Source of the DNA: Osmia lignaria lignaria
Lineage: Eukaryota; Arthropoda; Insecta; Hymenoptera; Megachilidae
Assembly: GCF_051020975.1 (NCBI RefSeq)
Contig: NW_027478171.1
Span: forward strand, 1,364,001 to 1,428,000
Reading direction: 5' to 3'
DNA: 64,000 nucleotides
Shown: positions 60,098 through 64,000 of the stretch, in pieces
Layout of the letters: each line of letters begins with the position of its first letter
How positions within the stretch are numbered: the first letter of the stretch is position 1
The notes under the pieces: model-generated
The model's input: the letters and a program-made list of their open reading frames with translations, nothing else
Databases searched by the model: none
What the model was told of the DNA's origin: nothing
Position numbers and translations under genes: made by a program

Positions 60098-61385
60098 TTG
60101 CAGATTTACCTCAAGGGAAGGGGCCTGACGGACATATTTCGAGATATTTCTTCTTCTTGTTGTTCTTCTTCTGCACAGCTAAGCTGGAAGTGGCATTTGC
60201 GGCTCGCACTAGTGCAGAGTTATCTCAAAGAAAGGGGCCACGGTGTTTCTGTATCTGTATTATGTTGGTGCGGCTTCGGAACTTTTAAATATCTTGATAT
60301 ATCTCGAGAACTACGCATCTGATCAAAAAATATCATAGAACATAAAAAGTAGGAAACTTAATTCTCTACAAAAAAGGTCTCTTACCATTTTGCCATAGCT
60401 CGCTTCGTTTCCGAGATATTTGCAGATTTATCTCAAGGGAAGGGGCCTGACGGACATATTTCGAGATATTTCTTCTTCTTGTTGTTCTTCTTCTGCACAG
60501 CTAAGCTGGAAGTGGCATTTGCGGCTAGCACTAGTGCAGAGTTATCTCAAAGAAAGGGGCCACGGTGTTTCTGTATCTCTATTATGTTGGTGCGGCTTCG
60601 GAACTTTTAAATATCTCGATATATCTCGAAAACTACGCTTCTGATCGAAAAATATCATAGAACATAAATTGTAGGAAACATAATTCTCTACAAAAAACGT
60701 CTCTTAACATTTTGCCATAGCTCGCTTCGTTTCCGAGATATTTGCATATTTATCTCAAGGGAAGGGGCCTGACGGACATATTTCGAGATATTTCTTCTTC
60801 TTGTTGTTCTTCTTCTGCACAGCTAAGCTGGGAGTGGCATTTGCGGCTCGCACTAGTGCAGAGTTATCTCAAAGAAAGGGGCCACGGTGTTTCTGTATCT
60901 CTATTATGTTGGTGCGGCTTCGGAACTTTTAAATATCTCGATATATCTCGACAACTACGCTTCTGATCAAAAAATATCATAGAACATAAAAAGTAGGAAA
61001 CTTAATTCTCTACAAAAAAGGTCTCTTAACATTTTGCCATAGCTCGCTTCGTTTCCGAGATATTTGCAGATTTATCTCAAGGGAAGGGGCCTAACGGACA
61101 TATTTCGAGATATTTCTTCTTCTTGTTGTTCTTCTTCTGCACAGCTAAACTGGAAGTGGCATTTCCAGCTCGCAATAGTGCAGAGTTATCTCAAAGAAAG
61201 GGGCCACGGTGTTTCTGTATCTCTATTATGTTGGTGCGGCTTCGGAACTTTTAAATATCTTGATATATCTCGAGAACTACGCATCTGATCAAAAAATATC
61301 ATAGAACACAAAAAGTAGGAAACTTAATTCTCTACAAAAAAGTTCTCTTAACATTTTGCCATAGCTCGCTTCGTTTCCGAGATAT
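60098..61385. repeat. Block D16, copy 2 (four monomers)
   Basis: Counterpart of 45618-47227 lacking one monomer. The offset is 45 monomers less 10 bases up to 60741, and 44 monomers less 10 bases from 60742 onward. The join falls at the normal register, so exactly one monomer was lost here or gained in the other copy. Private bases include GCGGCTAGCACTAG and CTGGGAGTGG. Confidence 0.88.
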
Positions 61386-62719
61386 TTGGAGATTTATCTC
61401 AAGGGAAGGGGCCTGTCGGACATATTTCGAGATATTTCTTCTTCTTGTTGTTCTTCTTCTGCACAGCTAAGCTGGAAGTGGCATTTGCGGCTCGCACTAG
61501 TGCAGAGTTATCTCAAAGAAAGGGGCCACGGTGTTTCTGTATCTCTATTATGTTGGTGCGGCTTCGGAACTTTTAAATATCTCGATATATCTCGACAACT
61601 ACGCATCTGATCAAAAAATATCATAGAACACAAAAAGTAGGAAACTTAATTCTCTACAAAAAAGTTCTCTTAACATTTTGCCATAGCTCGCTTCGTTTCC
61701 GAGATATTTGGAGATTTATCTCAAGGGAAGGGGCCTGTCGGACATATTTCGAGATATTTCTTCTTCTTGTTGTTCTTCTTCTGCACAGCTAAACTGGAAG
61801 TGGCATTTCCAGCTCGCAATAGTGCAGAGTTATCTCAAAGAAAGGGGCCACGGTGTTTCTGTATCTCTATTATGTTGGTGCGGCTTCGGAACTTTTAAAT
61901 ATTTCGATATATCTCGAAAACTACGCTTCTGATCAAAAAATATCATAGAGCATAAATTGTAGGAAACATTATTCTCTACAAAAAAGGTCTCTTATCATTT
62001 TGCCATAGCTCGCTTCGTTTCCGAGATATTTGCAGATTCATCTCAAGGGAAGGGGTCTGACGGACATATTTCGAGATATTTCTTCTTCTTGTTGTTCTTC
62101 TTCTGCACAGCTGAGCTGGAAGTGGCATTTGCAGGTCGCAATAGTGCAGAGTTATCTCAAAGAAAGGGGCCACGGTGTTTCTGTATCTCTATTATGTTGG
62201 TGCGGCTTCGGCACTTTTAAATATCTTGATATATCTCGAGAACTACGCATCTGATCAAAAAATATCGTAGAAGATAAAACGTAGGAAACTTAATTCTCTA
62301 CAAAAAAGGTCTCTTAACATTTCGCCATAGCTCGCTTCGTTTCCGAGATATTTGCAGATTTATCTCAAGGGAAGGGGCCTGTCGGACATATTTCGAGATA
62401 TTTCTTCTTCTTGTTGTTCTTCTTCTGCACAGCTAAGCTGGAAGTGGCATTTGCGGCTCGCACTAGTGCAGAGTTATCTCAAAGAAAGGGGCCACGGTGT
62501 TTCTGTATCTCTATTATGTTGTTGCGGCTTCGGAACTTTTAAATATCTCGATATATCTCGACAACTACGCTTCTGATCAAAAAATATCATAGAACATAAA
62601 AAGTAGGAAACTTAATTCTCTACAAAAAAGGTCTCTTAACATTTTGCCATAGCCCGCTTCGTTTCCGAGATATTTGCAGATTTATCTCAAGGGAAGGGGC
62701 CTAACGGACATATTTAGAG
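61386..62719. repeat. Zone 5 chimeric monomers 61386 to 62674
   Basis: 61386 and 61708 share a rare front (AAGTTCTC junction, TTTGGAGATTTATC, CCTGTCGG) but have different backs: GCACTAG type against AAACTGG with TTTCCAGCTCG. 62030 joins GGGGTCTGACGG to CAGCTGAGCTGG and has private ATATCGTAG and AAAACGTAGG. 62352 has CCTGTCGG and a private GTTGTTGCGG. The first part of 62674 has CCTAACGG and a private ATTTAGAGATATTTC. Confidence 0.85.
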
Positions 62720-62995
62720 ATATTTCTTCTTCTTGTTGTTCTTCTTCTGCACAGCTGAGCTGGAAGTGGCATTTGCAGGTCGCAATAGTGCAGAGTTATC
62801 TCAAAGAAAGGGGCCACGGTGTTTCTGTATCTCTATTATGTTGGTGCGGCTTCGGAACTTTTAAATATTTCGATATATCTCGAAAACTACGCTTCTGATC
62901 AAAAAATATCATAGAGCGTAAATTGTAGGAAACATTATTCTGTACAAAAAAGGTCTCTTAACATTTTGCCATAGCTCGCTTCGTTTCCGAGATAT

Positions 62996-63312
62996 TTGCA
63001 GATTCATCTCAAGGGGTCTGACGGACATATTTCGAGATATTTCTTCTTCTTGTTGTTCTTCTTCTGCACAGCTAAGCTGGAAGTGTCATTTGCGGCTCGC
63101 ACTAGTGCAGAGTTATCTCAAAGAAAGGGGCCACGGTGTTTCTGTATCTCTATTATGTTGGTGCGGCTTCGGAACTTTTAAATATCTCGATATATCTCGA
63201 AAACTACGCTTCTGATCAAAAAATATCATAGAGCGTAAATTGTAGGAAACATTATTCTCTACAAAAAAGGTCTCTTAACATTTTGCCATAGCTCGCTTCG
63301 TTTCCGAGATAT
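62996..63312. repeat. 317 bp monomer, copy of 59464-59780
   Basis: This has the same 5-base deletion in the CTCAAGGGGTCTGACGG front and the same AAGTGTCATTTG type B body as 59464-59780. Confidence 0.92.
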
Positions 63313-63629
63313 TTGCAGATTCATCTCAAGGGGTCTGACGGACATATTTCGAGATATTTCTTCTTCTTGTTGTTCTTCTTCTGCACAGCTAAGCTGGAAG
63401 TGGCATTTGCAGCTCGCAATAGTGCAGAGTTATCTCAAAGAGAGGGGCCACGGTGTTTCTGTATCTCTATTATGTTGGTGCGGCTTCGGAACTTTTAAAT
63501 ATCTTGATATATCTCGAGAACTACGCATCTGATCAAAAAATATCATACAACATAAAAAGTAGGAAACTTAATTCTCTACAAAAAAGGTCTCTTAACATTT
63601 TGCCATACCTCGCTTCGTTTCCGAGATAT
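63313..63629. repeat. 317 bp monomer, copy of 59781-60097
   Basis: This has the same 5-base deletion with a type A body, CAAAGAGAGGGG and CATACAACAT, as in 59781-60097. Confidence 0.92.
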
Positions 63630-64000
63630 TTGCAGATTTATCTCAAGGGAAGGGGCCTGACGGACATATTTCGAGATATTTCTTCTTCTTGTTGTTCTTC
63701 TTCTGCACAGCTAAGCTGGAAGTGGCATTTGCGGCTCGCACTAGTGCAGAGTTATCTCAAAGAAAGGGGCCACGGTGTTTCTGTATCTGTATTATGTTGG
63801 TGCGGCTTCGGAACTTTTAAATATCTTGATATATCTCGAGAACTACGCATCTGATCAAAAAATATCATAGAACATAAAAAGTAGGAAACTTAATTCTCTA
63901 CAAAAAAGGTCTCTTACCATTTTGCCATAGCTCGCTTCGTTTCCGAGATATTTGCAGATTTATCTCAAGGGAAGGGGCCTGACGGACATATTTCGAGATA

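Larger units (their letters stand above)
59188..60468. repeat. Block D14, copy 1, with two 317 bp monomers
   Basis: Matches 62720-64000 at 3532 bp (11 monomers less 10 bases). Markers are CATTATTCTGTAC, two CTCAAGGGGTCTGACGG monomers, AAGTGTCATTTG, CAAAGAGAGGGG, CATACAACAT, CATACCTCGC, TGTATCTGTATTATG and CTTACCATTTTGCC. One difference is GCAGATTTACCTC near 60107. The second copy is cut by the window edge, so the true block is longer. Confidence 0.92.
1..64000. repeat. 322 bp tandem satellite array, whole window
   Basis: Every stretch of the window is a copy of the same roughly 322 bp unit, joined head-to-tail with no inversion and no interrupting sequence. Anchoring on TTGCAGAT gives starts at 225, 547, 869 and so on, in exact 322 bp steps, up to 33391. 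The register shifts only at nine shortened monomers (33.4-36.0 kb, 59.5-60.1 kb and 63.0-63.6 kb). There are 198 complete monomers. Copies differ mostly by scattered substitutions. Long homogeneous arrays of this kind are known from centromeric and pericentromeric heterochromatin; that location is inferred here. I do not recognise the family, and neither array boundary lies in the window. Confidence 0.98.
54312..64000. repeat. Zone 5: return of zone 3 monomer types
   Basis: From about 54.3 kb a transitional set (54312-56243) leads into monomers with GCATATTTATC (56566, 60742), AAACTGGAAG with TTTCCAGCTCG (57532, 58176, 58820, 61064, 61708) and CAGCTGAGCTGG with GCAGGTCGC (56888, 58498, 59142, 62030, 62674). 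These are the types of 44-47.5 kb. The 317 bp monomers occur only here, as two identical adjacent pairs. The array runs off the right edge. Confidence 0.85.
62720..64000. repeat. Block D14, copy 2, cut by the window edge
   Basis: Second copy of D14, containing 317 bp monomers at 62996-63312 and 63313-63629. It is nearly base-for-base the same as 59188-60468 as far as the window goes. It begins inside monomer 62674, whose front differs (CCTAACGG, ATTTAGAGAT). The right end is not seen. Confidence 0.92.

Noticed and set aside
1..64000. CRISPR array
   Set aside because: The repeats are directly adjacent 322 bp units with no short repeat and unique-spacer pattern. All parts of the unit are repeated.
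1..64000. rDNA spacer or tRNA/SINE-derived satellite
   Set aside because: I found no rRNA-like segment and no pol III A box and B box pair in the monomer on either strand by reading. A covariance-model scan would settle it.
1..64000. Tandem transposon or LTR origin
   Set aside because: There is no transposase or reverse-transcriptase frame, no terminal repeat with target-site duplication, and no poly-A tail within the 322 bp unit. A relationship to a short non-autonomous element elsewhere in the genome remains possible but cannot be seen here.

Overview
The whole 64 kb window is one uninterrupted tandem satellite array. A single repeat family with a 322 bp monomer runs head-to-tail, always in the same orientation, from the first base to the last. 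Using the TTGCAGAT point of each monomer as register, I count 198 complete monomers (225 to 63951), plus a partial copy at each end (1-224 and 63952-64000). Of these, 189 are exactly 322 bp, one is 321, four are 320 and four are 317. I found no protein-coding gene, rRNA, tRNA, mobile-element body, CRISPR array or unique sequence, and neither edge of the array is in view.

The organism must be a eukaryote with long satellite blocks, as in centromeric, pericentromeric or other heterochromatin. I do not recognise the family by name. One typical monomer (10851-11172) has 127 G+C of 322 (39 percent). It has 12 CpG against about 12.5 expected from its base counts, so CpG is not depleted. That fits a lineage with little germline cytosine methylation, such as many insects, but the host assignment is inference only.

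The layout is a mosaic of regional subfamilies with higher-order repeats (HORs). Zone 1 (about 1-22.1 kb) is marked by TTTCCAGAT and GCGCGCAATAG variants and carries 0.5-2 kb blocks repeated 6 to 29 monomers apart. Zone 2 (about 22.1-33.4 kb) brings in the TTCAGCTCAAAGGAACTGG variant and has 5-monomer and then nearly perfect 6-monomer HORs. Zone 3 (about 33.4-48.8 kb) has a 4-monomer duplication carrying a 2-base deletion, a 3-monomer HOR in three copies, and interleaved 4- and 6-monomer offsets. Zone 4 (about 48.8-54.3 kb) returns to zone 2 types. Zone 5 (about 54.3-64 kb) returns to zone 3 types and ends in an 11-monomer duplication that continues past the window.

Within the monomer I see a 30 bp direct duplication 114 bp apart, a 24 bp TTC/TTG tract, and four copies of a CGAGATAT-like box, two in each orientation. 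Two linked haplotypes (called A and B here) occupy the monomer and are often recombined within one monomer. An open frame of about 74 codons recurs in roughly 180 monomers. It has no ATG in the consensus and accumulates amino-acid changes freely, so I treat it as a by-product of homogenisation, not a gene. The value of the window is as a record of satellite evolution: unequal exchange, conversion, founder indels and single-monomer register slips are all legible. I see no evidence of a gene-encoded system.
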